From the NCBI RefSeq assembly GCF_000189535.1, contig NC_015145.1, forward strand, positions 2,852,001-2,916,000: a DNA stretch of 64,000 bases, read 5' to 3'. Made by a program: the position numbers and the translations under genes. Source of the stretch: Pseudarthrobacter phenanthrenivorans Sphe3. GTDB taxonomy: Bacteria > Actinomycetota > Actinomycetes > Actinomycetales > Micrococcaceae. Below the pieces are notes generated by a model. The model saw nothing but the letters and a program-made list of their open reading frames with translations, ran no database searches and was not told the DNA's origin. Below, piece by piece: positions 8,794 to 18,716 of this stretch. Position 1 is the first letter of the stretch, and every line of letters starts with the position of its first letter.

Positions 8794-10464
8794 CTACTTT
8801 GCGGTGATGTTGTAGTACTGAATGACGCCGTTCCAGCCGCTGTCCACGTTGGTGACGTTCTGGCTCCACACGACCTGGCGTGCGGAGTACCACAGCGGGA
8901 GGTTGGGCAGGTCCTGGAACAGGAGTTCCTGCGCCTCGGTGAACTTCGCGTTGGCGTCGTCCGTGGACTTCGAGCCCAGGCCTTCGTCGAGGAGCTTGTC
9001 GAACTCAGGGTTGGAGTAGCCCTCGTAGTTGGCGCTGGCACCGGTCCTCAGGAGCGGGCCGAGGAAGTTGTACAGCGACGGGTAGTCAGCCTGCCATCCG
9101 GCGCGGGCGGCGCCGGGGAGGGTCTTGGACTTACGCAGGTCCAGGAGCTCGGCGAACTTGGCGAAGGGCTGGCCCTCGGCCTGGATGCCCAGGTTGTTCT
9201 TCAGGTTGTTGGCAACGGCGTCGATCCATTCCTTGTTGCCACCGTCAGTGTTGTAGGCGAGCTGCAGCGTCTTGTCGGCGGGCCACGGGGTGATGGCGTT
9301 GGCCTTCTCCCAGGTTTCCTTGGCCTTGGCGGCGTCGAACTTCAGGACCTCGGAACCTTCGACGTTTTCGTTGTAGCCGTCCACAGCCGGGGAGGTGAAG
9401 TCCTTGGCCGGGATGCGGGTGCCGCTGAAGATGACCTTGGTGATCTCGTCGCGGTTGATTGCCATGGAGATGGCCTGGCGGCGCAGCTTGCCGGCCTCAC
9501 CCTGGAACTCGGGCAGGTAGCCCGGGATGTTCAGCGTGGAGTTGCCTGCGTACGGCTTGTTCAGGTGGTTCTCCGGGAAGTCCGTGGTGTAGGTCTTCAA
9601 GGCGTTGGTGGGAAGAACGTCCGTCACGTCCAGGTTGTTGGCCTGGATGTCGGTGTAGGCCGGAGCCGGATCGGTGTAGAACTTGAAGGTCACGCCGCCG
9701 TTCTTGGCTTCGCGGGTGCCGGAGTAGTCCTCGTTCTTGACGAGTTCAATCTGGCTGTCGTGCTGCCAGGCGCCTTCCTTGGCCATCTTGTAAGGGCCGT
9801 TGCCCACCGGGTTTTCGCCGTAGGCCTTGGGATCGGCAATGGCCTGGGACGGAAGCGGCATGAAGGCGGTGTAGCCGAGGCGCAGCGGCCAGTCGGCTTC
9901 CGGCTGGGCCAGCTTGACCTCAATGGTGGTGTCGTCCTTCAGGACCAGGCCGGACAGGGTCTGCGCCGTGGGGGCAGGGACCTCTGTGTCGCCTTCCTTC
10001 TTGGTGGCGCTGACTGCGTCATAGCCCTCGATGGACTCAAAGAAGCTGCTGTTGGCCTGGGCGTTGGTGCTCAGGGCCGCAAAGTTCCAGGCGTCGACGA
10101 AGCTCTTGGCGGTGACTTCCTCACCGTTGGTGAACTTGGTGCCGCTCTTGACCTTGATGGTGTAGTTCTGTCCGTCCGGCGACTCAATGGACTCGGCGAG
10201 GGCGTTGACCGACTCGCCGCTGGGGCTGTAGCTGGTCAGGCCTTCGAACAGCAGCTCGACAACGCGGCCGCCATAGACTTCGTTGGTGTTGGCCGGCAGC
10301 AACGGGTTCTGTGGCTCGTTGCTGTAGGCGGTGATGACCTTGTTCGGGTCGCCGGCGGCGTCGCTGGCTCCGTCAGTGCTGCCGCCTCCAGCGCCGCAGC
10401 CGGTCAGGGCGAGCGCGGCGATTGCCACGATGCCCAGTGCTTTGGAAGTGCGCGTAAAACGCAT
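8794..10464 (-). CDS. Peptide ABC transporter substrate-binding lipoprotein
   Basis: 556 residues, SBP family 5 (DppA/OppA). Signal peptide MRFTRTSKALGIVAIAALAL and lipobox LTGC with putative lipid-modified Cys23, anchoring it outside the membrane. Family features: GGRVVELLFEGL near the N-terminus, an FTNGEEVTAKSFVDAWNF segment, NGPYKMAKEGAW, and a NREIT-like AINRDEITKVIF motif. It captures peptides or a related solute for DppBC and the fused ATPase. AGGAGG lies 4 nt before the ATG. First gene of the cluster, with a 270-bp upstream region carrying a palindromic operator candidate. The true ligand (peptide, opine, nickel) is not certain from sequence. Confidence 0.9.
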   Translation of the reverse strand: MRFTRTSKALGIVAIAALALTGCGAGGGSTDGASDAAGDPNKVITAYSNEPQNPLLPANTNEVYGGRVVELLFEGLTSYSPSGESVNALAESIESPDGQNYTIKVKSGTKFTNGEEVTAKSFVDAWNFAALSTNAQANSSFFESIEGYDAVSATKKEGDTEVPAPTAQTLSGLVLKDDTTIEVKLAQPEADWPLRLGYTAFMPLPSQAIADPKAYGENPVGNGPYKMAKEGAWQHDSQIELVKNEDYSGTREAKNGGVTFKFYTDPAPAYTDIQANNLDVTDVLPTNALKTYTTDFPENHLNKPYAGNSTLNIPGYLPEFQGEAGKLRRQAISMAINRDEITKVIFSGTRIPAKDFTSPAVDGYNENVEGSEVLKFDAAKAKETWEKANAITPWPADKTLQLAYNTDGGNKEWIDAVANNLKNNLGIQAEGQPFAKFAELLDLRKSKTLPGAARAGWQADYPSLYNFLGPLLRTGASANYEGYSNPEFDKLLDEGLGSKSTDDANAKFTEAQELLFQDLPNLPLWYSARQVVWSQNVTNVDSGWNGVIQYYNITAK

Positions 10465-10668
10465 TCCGCCTCCTATGAGTTGTGGGAGATAACGAGGGGA
10501 ATCTTGTGCTTCCCCGCAGGCCAGACGCAGCTGTTACTGCTGTGACGCAACCTACATATGTGAGTAGCCTAACCGCACGAAGTCCAGATACTGGTACTCC
10601 GTTGCCAAACCGTGACCGGGCTTGAACTGAACGCTTAGTCGGTCAACGGAAGTTGTGCAAGTCACATG

Positions 10669-10682
10669 CTACTCGCGAGTAG
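10669..10682. promoter_or_regulatory. Perfect 14-bp palindrome, candidate operator
   Basis: CTACTCGCGAGTAG is a perfect inverted repeat in the region upstream of the peptide-binding protein gene, about 205 bp before its start. A half site, GAGTAG, recurs at 10562-10567. The size and symmetry fit a TetR- or MarR-type dimer site; no matching regulator gene is adjacent. Confidence 0.4.
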
Positions 10683-10734
10683 GGCTAACGGCGAATCGAA
10701 AGTGTGAAGGCCATCACGGGCAAAGCACTGAAGG

Positions 10735-12501
10735 CTAGGAGGCGAGGCGCCAGTCCCACACGTTCCACCAGACGCCCAGTGGACCCGAACTCGTTTTGAT
10801 TCCCGCCACGCGGGGGCTGAAGGCGGTCGTGCCCACCGTCTGGTACAGCGGGAGGCCGTAGGCGCTCTCCCAGATCTGCTTGTCGATTTCAGCCAGGAGC
10901 TCGTCCTGTTTGCCCAAATCGGTAGTGCCCGCGAGCTGCTCCATCACTTTGTCCGCGTCGCCGTCGGAAAAGCCGTTGAAGTTGCTGCCCGCGCCGGTGC
11001 GGAAAATTTGGGGAACCCGGCTCACGCCAGCGCCGCTGCCGATCCATCCCAGCAGTGAGGCATCGTAGCCATCGCCGCCGAGCGACCGCGCCCAGTCGGC
11101 GCTCCCCTGTCCTGCGTCTACCACCGTGAAGCCGGCAAGGGCGGCGGATTCACGGATCAGGGCAAACGCCGCGGCCCGGTTGGGGTTGTCCCGGTTGTAG
11201 AGGATCCTGACGGTAGGCGTCCCGCCGTCCAGTAGGGCCTTGGCGCCAGCAATGTCCACCTCCGCGTACTCCGAGGAGCCGTTATTCCTGGCGGTGTCCT
11301 CGTACTTGGGCTGCCCCGGCAGGAAGACGTGCGAGTCAAGCGGCTTGGCCTCCGGGAGCAGGTCCCCCACCACCGCGTCCACGATCGCCTGGCGGGGAAC
11401 AGTCTTCAGGAACGCCTCACGCACTGCCTCCTCGGCAAACGGCCCGGAGAATTTGAGGTCGAGGTGGTCGTAGCCGGACTGGTTGTAGCGTTCAACGGTG
11501 TTGCCTTGGTTTGCGAGTCCCGCGAAGAGTTCCTCCGTACCGGCTGCAGGCTGCGGTGAGATGATGTCAACCTGGCCGCCCCGCAGGGCGTCGACTGCCG
11601 CGGTTACTGCACCGGTGAAGCGGACATTGATCTCGTCCAGCCAGGGTTCCGACCCCCAGACGTAGTCGCGGTTCCGCACCAGTTTCATGGAAACCTCGGG
11701 GACGATGTCGCGCACGATGTACGGGCCGCTGGAGAGGTACACCGAGGGGTCCTGGGGAAGGCCCTTTGAGTCGAATCCGGAGTTCCAGAAGTCGGCAACC
11801 CGCTTGAGCGGCGCATTGACGGCGGGTGCTTCCACGTCGCCGCGGGGCGAGTCCCTGATCAGGTCGATGAGGTCCTCTTCATCGTTGAGCCCGCCCTTGG
11901 CCGCTACCACGTGCGCCGGCAACCCGACGTCGAACGCCACTTCCCAGTCCGCGTAGGGCGCAGCGTATTCAAGGGTCATGGACCGTCCATCGTCACCGAT
12001 TTCGGGGAGGACGGTGCTGGCCAGGCCGCTGGTGTCGGAGGCGACCGAGAAATATGTGGTGCCCGTCCCTGCCGCCGGGTCCGCGTCGTTGAAGTATCCT
12101 GAACCGGCCGCCCAGCTCAGGAGGAGGTCACCGGCGTCGATCGCTTCGCCGTCGGACCACTTGACGCCTTCGTTGACGGTGTAGCGCACCTTCAACGGCT
12201 GGTCCGAGACCTTCTCGTAGCGCCCGAACTTCTCGTTCCGCACCACCTTGGCAGCATCATCGAGATAGTAGAAACCCGAATGGGTGATGTAGCCGATCTT
12301 CGAATTGATGTCCGTGTTCCCGCCGGCGCTGTACGGGTTGAAGGAGGAGAAGACGTTGACCTCGGCGACAGTCACGCTGCCTCCGCGTTTGGCCTCCCCC
12401 ACCACAACGGGTGCGCTGCCGCCGTTTCCGGAGCAGCCGGACAGGACCAGTACAGCCGCCACCGCAGCGGCGATGCACTGCATCAGTCGCCTGACCGGCA
12501 T
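10735..12501 (-). CDS. Orphan ABC substrate-binding lipoprotein, SBP family 5
   Basis: 588 residues with signal peptide and lipobox LSGC (putative Cys23). It is a family 5 binding protein: VKWSDGEAIDAGDLLLSW, SGPYIVRDI and a two-lobe body are recognisable, and it differs widely from the neighbouring 8794-10464 protein. AAGGAGG-type site just before the ATG. No permease or ATPase gene follows in its own transcript, so it may feed the adjacent DppBC system with another ligand or serve as a sensor. Monteiro-type lipoproteins of mycobacteria and Arthrobacter (Rv1280c-like) are plausible relatives. The ligand is unknown. Confidence 0.82.
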   Translation of the reverse strand: MPVRRLMQCIAAAVAAVLVLSGCSGNGGSAPVVVGEAKRGGSVTVAEVNVFSSFNPYSAGGNTDINSKIGYITHSGFYYLDDAAKVVRNEKFGRYEKVSDQPLKVRYTVNEGVKWSDGEAIDAGDLLLSWAAGSGYFNDADPAAGTGTTYFSVASDTSGLASTVLPEIGDDGRSMTLEYAAPYADWEVAFDVGLPAHVVAAKGGLNDEEDLIDLIRDSPRGDVEAPAVNAPLKRVADFWNSGFDSKGLPQDPSVYLSSGPYIVRDIVPEVSMKLVRNRDYVWGSEPWLDEINVRFTGAVTAAVDALRGGQVDIISPQPAAGTEELFAGLANQGNTVERYNQSGYDHLDLKFSGPFAEEAVREAFLKTVPRQAIVDAVVGDLLPEAKPLDSHVFLPGQPKYEDTARNNGSSEYAEVDIAGAKALLDGGTPTVRILYNRDNPNRAAAFALIRESAALAGFTVVDAGQGSADWARSLGGDGYDASLLGWIGSGAGVSRVPQIFRTGAGSNFNGFSDGDADKVMEQLAGTTDLGKQDELLAEIDKQIWESAYGLPLYQTVGTTAFSPRVAGIKTSSGPLGVWWNVWDWRLAS

Positions 12502-12563
12502 GTCCCCCTCCTTCTGACGCGGAACTTTACTTACCTACCCGCGCGAAAGCCGCCTGAAACGGG

Positions 12564-13649
12564 TTAGACGTTGAAGCGGAACTCCACCACATCGCCGTCG
12601 GCCATGACGTATTCCTTGCCCTCGATCCTGACCTTACCCCGCGACTTGGCCTCGGCCATGGAACCGGCCGCAATCAGGTCGTCAAACGCCACAACCTCGG
12701 CCTTGATGAAGCCGCGCTGGAAGTCGGTGTGGATCACCCCGGCTGCCTGTGGTGCCGTATCACCCTGGCGGATGGTCCAGGCGCGGGTTTCCTTGGGGCC
12801 GGCCGTGAGGTAGGTCTGCAGCCCCAGCGTGTGGAAGCCGACGCGCGCGAGCTGGTCCAGGCCCGACTCGTCCTGGCCGTTCATTTCGAGCATTTCCCGG
12901 GCTTCCTCCTCGTCGAGTTCCACGAGGTCCGCTTCGAGCTTCGCGTCCAGGAAGATGCAGTCCGCCGGTGCCACCATGGCCCGCAGTTCCTCCTGCTTTT
13001 CAGGACTGCCCAGGATGCCTTCGTCCACGTTGAAGACGTAAATGAAGGGCTTGGCGGTCAGGAGGCTGAGCTCCTTGAGGTGCTCCATCTCCAGTTTGTC
13101 GCTCTTGATGGAGGAGAAGATGGTGTCACCGCGCTCCAGCACTGCCTGCGCGGCCTTGATCGCGGCGAGCTCGGCAGCCTCGCGCTTCTTGATCTTGACC
13201 TCTTTTTCGATCCGGGGAATGGCCTTCTCGATGGTCTGCAGGTCGGCGAGGATCAGTTCGGTGTTGATGGTCTCCATATCGGAACGCGGATCCACCTTGC
13301 CGTCCACGTGGATGACGTCGGGATCGTCAAAGACCCGCACTACTTCGGCAATGGCTTCTGCCTCGCGGATGTTCGCCAGGAACTGGTTGCCCAGGCCTTC
13401 CCCTTCGGAAGCGCCCTTGACGATGCCGGCAATGTCCACGAACGAGACGGCCGCAGGCAGTACCCGCTGTGAGCCGAAGATGGCGGCGAGCTTCTCAAGC
13501 CGCGGGTCGGGCAGGTTCACGACGCCGACATTCGGTTCGATGGTGGCGAACGGATAGTTCGCGGCCAGGACCTGGTTGCGGGTGAGCGCGTTGAAGAGAG
13601 TTGATTTGCCGACGTTGGGCAGTCCGACGATGCCAATAGTAAGAGCCAC
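12564..13649 (-). CDS. ychF: Redox-/ribosome-associated ATPase YchF (OLA1 family)
   Basis: Obg-related P-loop protein that hydrolyses ATP rather than GTP and binds ribosomes. From the GTG at 13647-13649 it is 361 residues, beginning ALTIGIV after the start. G1 GLPNVGKST (9-17), [20 protein letters not shown] (switch II region), NVDEG in place of NKxD, which is the YchF signature, and a C-terminal TGS domain with [23 protein letters not shown] end. An ATG two codons upstream is possible, but a TAGAAT hexamer at 13658-13663 leaves it only 2 nt, so GTG is preferred. Monocistronic and divergent from rmuC. Confidence 0.95.
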   Translation of the reverse strand: MALTIGIVGLPNVGKSTLFNALTRNQVLAANYPFATIEPNVGVVNLPDPRLEKLAAIFGSQRVLPAAVSFVDIAGIVKGASEGEGLGNQFLANIREAEAIAEVVRVFDDPDVIHVDGKVDPRSDMETINTELILADLQTIEKAIPRIEKEVKIKKREAAELAAIKAAQAVLERGDTIFSSIKSDKLEMEHLKELSLLTAKPFIYVFNVDEGILGSPEKQEELRAMVAPADCIFLDAKLEADLVELDEEEAREMLEMNGQDESGLDQLARVGFHTLGLQTYLTAGPKETRAWTIRQGDTAPQAAGVIHTDFQRGFIKAEVVAFDDLIAAGSMAEAKSRGKVRIEGKEYVMADGDVVEFRFNV

Positions 13650-13657
13650 GAGCATTG

Positions 13658-13663
13658 ATTCTA
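13658..13663 (-). promoter_or_regulatory. -10 hexamer TAGAAT of ychF
   Basis: On the minus strand TAGAAT ends 8 nt before the GTG start, close to the leaderless spacing seen at many genes in this window. Confidence 0.4.
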
Positions 13664-13750
13664 CCCGCAGCGGGCGGTCAAGCGCTCCGGCGTCCGCGGG
13701 CGCAAATGTCGCTTCGGCAAAATGTCACAGCCCCGTGCAACAGTGAGGGC

Positions 13751-14941
13751 ATGGATGCTTTCGCGTTGATTCTTGCTTTGTTCATGCTGCTGCTGGGCGC
13801 CTTCGCCGGTGCCGGGGCCACGTTCTTTGTGCTGCGGAAAAACACGCGCGGCCTGGAGGAGGATTTCGACGCCGTGTCGTCCCGGCTGTCGGAGGTCACC
13901 GCACAGTTTGCCGCGGCCGACGCCGAGCGGCGGCTTTTGTCGGCACAGAACCGTGAGCTGGGCGAGGCACGGTCCCAGGACGGCAGCGTGCTGCGGGCGC
14001 TTGCGCCCGTGGCGGAGAAGCTCACCGCTGTCCAGCAGCAGGTGGCGCTGCTGGAGCGCGACCGGGTGGAACAATACGGCCAGCTCGCGCAGCAGCTCCA
14101 GGAGGCCCGGCTCTCGGATGAGCAGCTGATCCGTTCCACCCACGCACTGGAGTCCGCCCTGCGGTCCAACAGCGCGCGCGGGCAGTGGGGAGAAGTCCAG
14201 CTGCGGCGCGTGGTGGAAGCTTCCGGCATGCTGCGTCACGTCGACTTCGTGGAGCAGGTGCACAGCACTGGAGGCGAGTCCGGCGTCCGGCCCGACCTGG
14301 TGGTCCAGCTGCCGGGCGAAAAACAGCTGGTGGTTGATGCCAAAGTCCCGCTGTCGTCCTACCTGGAAGCCCAGGACCTGGGAACGGGGCAGGAACGCCG
14401 CAACCAGCAGGCGCTGCTGGCCGCCCATGCCAAAGCCCTGCGCGCACATGTGGACTCCTTGGGCAACAAGAAATACTGGGACATTCCCGGGAACTCCCCT
14501 GAGCTGGTGGTCTGCTTCATCCCCGCCGAATCCATCCTTGCCGCTGCCCTCACCGCCGACGCCGGCCTGCTTGATTACGCCCTGTCCAAGAACGTGGTGC
14601 TTGCATCCCCCAGCACGCTGCTCGCCGTCCTCAAGTCCGTGGCGTTCACCTGGCGCCAGGACGTCCTGACGGACAGTGCCCGCGAGTTGTTCGAGCTTGC
14701 ACGGCAGCTGTACGACCGCATGGGCACCCTGGGCGAGAACGTCACCAAACTGGGCGCGTCGCTGAAGTCATCGGTGGACCGCTACAACGCCATGGTGGGG
14801 ACCCTGGAAGCCCGTGTCCTGCCCACTGCCCGGAAACTGAACTCGCTGGAGGAGTCCGGGCTTGCGGCGCCGCCGGTCGTCGAGGTCACCCCGCGGGCAC
14901 TGGCCGCGCCGGAACTGCAAAGCGACGACGAAGCCGCCTGA
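13751..14941 (+). CDS. rmuC: DNA recombination protein RmuC
   Basis: 396 residues. N-terminal membrane anchor (about 3-25), a long coiled coil (about 30-140, rich in Leu/Glu/Arg/Gln), then the RmuC nuclease-like domain with SARGQWGEVQLRRVVEASG, RPDLVVQLPGEKQLVVDAKVPL and FIPAESILAAAL. The KVPL segment with upstream Asp is the conserved PD-(D/E)XK-like part of the family. RmuC limits inversion at short inverted repeats in E. coli. The ATG at 13751 is chosen; 32 extra upstream codons would be Arg/Gln-rich and out of family. It ends at a hairpin facing ispH. Confidence 0.93.
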   Translation: MDAFALILALFMLLLGAFAGAGATFFVLRKNTRGLEEDFDAVSSRLSEVTAQFAAADAERRLLSAQNRELGEARSQDGSVLRALAPVAEKLTAVQQQVALLERDRVEQYGQLAQQLQEARLSDEQLIRSTHALESALRSNSARGQWGEVQLRRVVEASGMLRHVDFVEQVHSTGGESGVRPDLVVQLPGEKQLVVDAKVPLSSYLEAQDLGTGQERRNQQALLAAHAKALRAHVDSLGNKKYWDIPGNSPELVVCFIPAESILAAALTADAGLLDYALSKNVVLASPSTLLAVLKSVAFTWRQDVLTDSARELFELARQLYDRMGTLGENVTKLGASLKSSVDRYNAMVGTLEARVLPTARKLNSLEESGLAAPPVVEVTPRALAAPELQSDDEAA

Positions 14942-14963
14942 ACAGGCGGCGGTACAACCAAGA

Positions 14964-14990
14964 GTGGGCCTGGCAGACTGCCAGGCCCAC
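14964..14990. terminator. Hairpin between rmuC and ispH
   Basis: Perfect 12-bp stem (GTGGGCCTGGCA and its complement) with a 3-nt loop, 22 bp after the rmuC stop and between convergent genes. T tracts are weak, so termination may need help. Confidence 0.6.
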
Positions 14991-15052
14991 TTCCGTGAGA
15001 ATCATCCGCGGACGCGAAGAGTCAGCTGCACGGGAAAAATCCGAGCGGAGAG

Positions 15053-16132
15053 TCAGCTGCGCGCCCGGCGCCCGCCCAGCGCCCGGCTGACGTCGCCGGC
15101 CTGCTTGAGGGTGGCGCGGAGTTCTTTGGGCAGCGAGAACAAAAGGTCCTCCTCCGCGGTGACCACTTCCTCCACGGTGCCGTAACCGTAATCGGCCAGC
15201 AGTCGCAGCACGTCCTTGACCAGGACTTCCGGGACGGACGCACCCGATGTCACGCCAACGGTGGCCACCCCTTCGAACCAGGCCTCGTCCACCTCGTTGG
15301 CGAAGTCAACGCGGTAGGAGGCCTTGGCCCCGTATTCGAGGGCCACTTCTACGAGACGGACGGAGTTCGAGGAGTTGGCCGAGCCCACCACGATAACCAG
15401 GTCCGCCTGCGGCGAGATCTTCTTGATGGCCACCTGCCGGTTGGTGGTGGCGTAGCAGATGTCGTCGCTGGGGGGATCCTGCAGCGTGGGGAACCGCTCC
15501 TTGAGCAGCCTCACGGTCTCCATGGTTTCGTCCACGCTGAGCGTGGTCTGCGAGAGCCAGATGACCTTTTCCGGGTCCCGCACCGTGACCTTGTCCACTT
15601 CGTGCGGGCCGTTGATGATCTGGATGTGTTCAGGCGCTTCACCGGCGGTGCCCTCGACTTCCTCATGGCCGTCGTGGCCGATCAGAAGGATGTCGAAATC
15701 GTCCTTGGCGAAGCGGACGGCCTCTTTGTGGACCTTTGTGACCAGCGGGCAGGTGGCATCGATGGTGCGCAGGCCCCGGTCCTCTGCCGACTGGACCACA
15801 GCCGGTGATACGCCGTGGGCAGAGAAGATCACCAGGGCGCCTTCGGGGACCTCATCAGTTTCATCGACGAAGATGGCGCCCTGTTCCTCAAGGGAGCTGA
15901 CCACGTGGACGTTGTGCACGATCTGCTTCCGTACGTAGACCGGAGGACCGTAGTGTTCCAGGGCTTTCTCAACGGCGATGACAGCCCGGTCAACGCCGGC
16001 GCAGTAGCCGCGCGGAGCAGCGAGCAGCACCTTCTTGGTTCCGGATACGGGAGCTGCGGCAGCTACTTCCTCAGGCGAGCGGCGCCTACGCGGGACGGTT
16101 GGCATCGAAAGGGAAACAGCTGAGGGGGTCAT
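15053..16132 (-). CDS. ispH: 4-hydroxy-3-methylbut-2-enyl diphosphate reductase IspH
   Basis: Last step of the MEP isoprenoid pathway: reduces HMBPP to IPP and DMAPP using a [4Fe-4S] cluster. 359 residues. Cluster cysteines: Cys44 (PRGYCAGV), Cys128 (DATCPLV), Cys226 ([10 protein letters not shown]). The acid/base glutamate is in the HEEVEG segment near 157-161. The N-terminal 30 residues (Ser/Pro/Arg-rich) are an extension common in actinobacteria; a later ATG at 16103-16105 is also possible. It follows the 16142-16993 membrane-protein gene by 9 bp, so the two are probably cotranscribed. Confidence 0.95.
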   Translation of the reverse strand: MTPSAVSLSMPTVPRRRRSPEEVAAAAPVSGTKKVLLAAPRGYCAGVDRAVIAVEKALEHYGPPVYVRKQIVHNVHVVSSLEEQGAIFVDETDEVPEGALVIFSAHGVSPAVVQSAEDRGLRTIDATCPLVTKVHKEAVRFAKDDFDILLIGHDGHEEVEGTAGEAPEHIQIINGPHEVDKVTVRDPEKVIWLSQTTLSVDETMETVRLLKERFPTLQDPPSDDICYATTNRQVAIKKISPQADLVIVVGSANSSNSVRLVEVALEYGAKASYRVDFANEVDEAWFEGVATVGVTSGASVPEVLVKDVLRLLADYGYGTVEEVVTAEEDLLFSLPKELRATLKQAGDVSRALGGRRARS

Positions 16133-16141
16133 GACTCCATG

Positions 16142-16993
16142 CTACCGGGTGGCCCGTGCCCGCTTCCGCGAGAACAGCCCCGCCGCAAGGCCGAGCAGCA
16201 ACAGCACAGCGCCGGCAAGTGCCGCCGCCACAGTCCAGGCCTGGAAATCCGCAGCCGAGGCCGCCACGAACTCATTCCTGAACATGTTGGCAACCTCATT
16301 TCCGCTGTCCGCGGACACGACGGCGCTGGAGGCAACCTGGGAACCGAATGCCCAGCCGGCCGCCAGCAACAGCGCACCGGCTCCCGCACCGGCAAGAACC
16401 GTCCAGCGGCGGCGGGCGGCCACCAGGGCCAGGAGCAGGGCAACGGCGGATCCCCCGGCGAGCAGGTAGCCGCCGGGTGCGTAAGTGGACAGCCTTTCAG
16501 TCCATTCCTTGTGCTCCGGCTGGCCCACGTTGATCAGGGTCTGCTCCGGCGGATCCAGCGGGAGGCGGGTGGTACGTGAAATCTCCCCGGCGCCCAGCGC
16601 CACCAGCGGAGCGACGTCAAGGGTGAGCGATGAAGCGGAGGAGGCTCCGCCGTCGTCCGTTCCCGGGGCGGCGAAGCTGAGCCGGTGGCTCTTCAGCAGC
16701 GTTTCCTCCCATGCGGCGGGATATTCCGGCAGCCCTGTCAGGGACGACGCGGCGTCCTCCAGCACCGGCTGGACCAGATCCGAGAGGAAGCCAGGGACAG
16801 CGCTGGTGTCGATGGTTCCCACGGCGGCCACGGCCAGCTGCTGCTGGAACTCCGAGTTTTTCCCGAGCGGAGCCGCCAATTCCACGAAGCCCTGCTCCTG
16901 GACGATGTTGCGGTCCAGCCAGATGGCCGGAACTGCCACCGCGGCCAGCAGGACTGCCAGCACGGTGGCGGCAGCAGAAACAAAAGTACGCAC
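16142..16993 (-). CDS. Conserved actinobacterial membrane protein, function unknown
   Basis: 283 residues. One N-terminal hydrophobic helix (about 5-25), an extracytoplasmic region of about 150 residues with IWLDRNIVQEQGFVELAAPLG, then three hydrophobic helices (about 174-194, 198-215, 253-275) and a basic C-terminal tail SRKRARATR. I do not recognise a catalytic motif. GTG start preceded by AAGGAT. It lies directly upstream of ispH and divergent from xseA, a neighbourhood that is stable in Arthrobacter-like genomes, but this alone does not reveal the role. Confidence 0.75.
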   Translation of the reverse strand: MRTFVSAAATVLAVLLAAVAVPAIWLDRNIVQEQGFVELAAPLGKNSEFQQQLAVAAVGTIDTSAVPGFLSDLVQPVLEDAASSLTGLPEYPAAWEETLLKSHRLSFAAPGTDDGGASSASSLTLDVAPLVALGAGEISRTTRLPLDPPEQTLINVGQPEHKEWTERLSTYAPGGYLLAGGSAVALLLALVAARRRWTVLAGAGAGALLLAAGWAFGSQVASSAVVSADSGNEVANMFRNEFVAASAADFQAWTVAAALAGAVLLLLGLAAGLFSRKRARATR

Positions 16994-17154
16994 AGCGGAT
17001 CCTTCAGTTGATGGCGGTCAACCCATCCTAGGCGGACCGCCTGACCGGATCCTGTCAGTCCCTGGTGGTACAGCTTATGGATAAGGTTGAAAGACAGCCG
17101 AAAAACGGACGAAGGACCCCATGCCCGCAGTTCCTGCCCCTCGAAGGCGTTCGC

Positions 17155-18495
17155 ATGTCTGAACAGGCGTTGCCTTCGGCCCCCGGCCAGCAGCTCACCG
17201 CGCCCACCACGTTGCCGGCCACGGCTGCCGAGACCAGCCCGGACAACCCGTGGCCGCTCCAGCTGCTGTCCCAGAAGCTCAAGGCGCATATTGACCGTAC
17301 GCCGTCCGCCTGGGTTGAGGGCCAGGTCATTGAGTTGAACCGGCGCGGAAGCAACGCTTACCTGACCCTGCGCGATGTTGACGCCGAAGTGTCCCTCCCT
17401 GCCTCTGTCTGGACCAAGGTCCTGGAACGCCAGAACCTTCCGCTGGAACGCGGGTCCCGGGTGGTGGCCCTGCTGAAACCGGAGTTCTGGCTCAAGACGG
17501 GCCGGCTGAACATGCTGGTGCGCGATATCCGCCCCGTGGGGCTGGGAGACCTCCTTGCCAGGATCGAACGCCTGCGCCAGGCACTGTCCGCGGAAGGCCT
17601 TTTCGCTGACTCCCGCAAGAAACCCCTGCCCCTCCTGCCGCACCGCATCGGACTCATCACCGGGCGGGACTCGGACGCCAAGAAGGACATCCAGCGCAAT
17701 GCGGCCCTCCGCTGGCCGGCCGTGGAGTTCGAGATCCGTGAGGTGGCGGTCCAGGGGAACACCGCCGTGGCGCAGGTGGTCCGCGCCCTCCGTGACCTCG
17801 ATGCCGCGCCTGAAGTGGACGTCATCGTCATTGCCCGGGGCGGCGGGGCCCTGGAGGACCTCCTGCCGTTCAACAGCGAGGAACTGATCCGGGCAGTGGC
17901 GGCCGCGGTCACGCCCGTGGTCAGCGCCATCGGGCACGAGGCGGACAGGCCGCTGCTGGACGACGTCGCAGACCTGCGGGCTTCCACCCCCACTGACGCT
18001 GCCAAACGGATCGTGCCCGAAGTTTCCGAGGAACTTGCCGGTGTCCGGCAGGCCCGTGTCCAGCTGCGGCGGTGCATGGAGCGGCTGGTGGACAGGGAAT
18101 CGGACCGCCTGGCCTCCCTGCATTCACGGCCGGTGCTGGCAGCGCCCGAAGGACTCGTCACTGTCCGCGCCGAGGAAATCGAGCGGCTGCTCAGGAGGTC
18201 CTCGGCGGCGGTGAGTTCAACCGTGGTCCGGGCCGCCGACCAGCTGGAGCACCTGAAGGCGCAGGTGCGGGCGCTGTCGCCGCAGAAGACCCTGGACCGG
18301 GGGTACGCCGTCGTGGAACTCGCCGGAAAACGGGCCGGACAATCGGGTACATCGGGCCACGCCGTGGTCCGCCGGCCGGCCGAAGCCCCGGCCGGAGCGC
18401 CCCTTTCCATCCGGGTGGCTGAGGGCCGGTTCGGCGCAACCTCCACCGGAACACTCGAACAACACGCCACGGAAACCGGAGAACCCAATGACTGA
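17155..18495 (+). CDS. xseA: Exodeoxyribonuclease VII large subunit XseA
   Basis: 446 residues. N-terminal OB fold (about 20-120, [21 protein letters not shown]), then the nuclease core with [37 protein letters not shown], and [27 protein letters not shown] motifs, and a C-terminal coiled region ending LDRGYAVV. With XseB it degrades single-stranded DNA. I chose the ATG at 17155 (GAAGG upstream, [10 protein letters not shown] start); a 30-codon upstream extension is possible but unsupported. Its last 8 bp overlap the xseB start. Confidence 0.96.
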   Translation: MSEQALPSAPGQQLTAPTTLPATAAETSPDNPWPLQLLSQKLKAHIDRTPSAWVEGQVIELNRRGSNAYLTLRDVDAEVSLPASVWTKVLERQNLPLERGSRVVALLKPEFWLKTGRLNMLVRDIRPVGLGDLLARIERLRQALSAEGLFADSRKKPLPLLPHRIGLITGRDSDAKKDIQRNAALRWPAVEFEIREVAVQGNTAVAQVVRALRDLDAAPEVDVIVIARGGGALEDLLPFNSEELIRAVAAAVTPVVSAIGHEADRPLLDDVADLRASTPTDAAKRIVPEVSEELAGVRQARVQLRRCMERLVDRESDRLASLHSRPVLAAPEGLVTVRAEEIERLLRRSSAAVSSTVVRAADQLEHLKAQVRALSPQKTLDRGYAVVELAGKRAGQSGTSGHAVVRRPAEAPAGAPLSIRVAEGRFGATSTGTLEQHATETGEPND

Positions 18496-18706
18496 GCAGC
18501 AACCAGGAAAAGACGTCCAGGCCCTGAGCTACGAAGAAGCCCGCGAACAGCTCATCGCCGTGGTGGGAAGACTTGAGGCCGGCGGCGCCAGCCTTGAGGA
18601 GTCGCTTGCCTTGTGGGAACGCGGCGAAGCCCTTGCAGCCCGCTGCGAGGAGTGGCTGGAAGGTGCCAGGAAACGGCTGGCCGCCGCCCGCGACCAGCCG
18701 CTCTAA
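18488..18706 (+). CDS. xseB: Exodeoxyribonuclease VII small subunit XseB
   Basis: 72 residues, normal family size. [35 protein letters not shown] is the two-helix XseB core, which wraps the coiled region of XseA. The ATG lies inside the end of xseA (8-bp overlap), which implies coupled translation at fixed stoichiometry. Convergent with the polyphosphate kinase gene, leaving only 10 bp between the stops. Confidence 0.96.
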   Translation: MTEQQPGKDVQALSYEEAREQLIAVVGRLEAGGASLEESLALWERGEALAARCEEWLEGARKRLAAARDQPL

Positions 18707-18716
18707 CAGCAGGTCC

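Noticed and set aside
8773..10545. 590-codon open frame on the plus strand
   Set aside because: Complement of the peptide-binding-protein gene; no recognisable motif.
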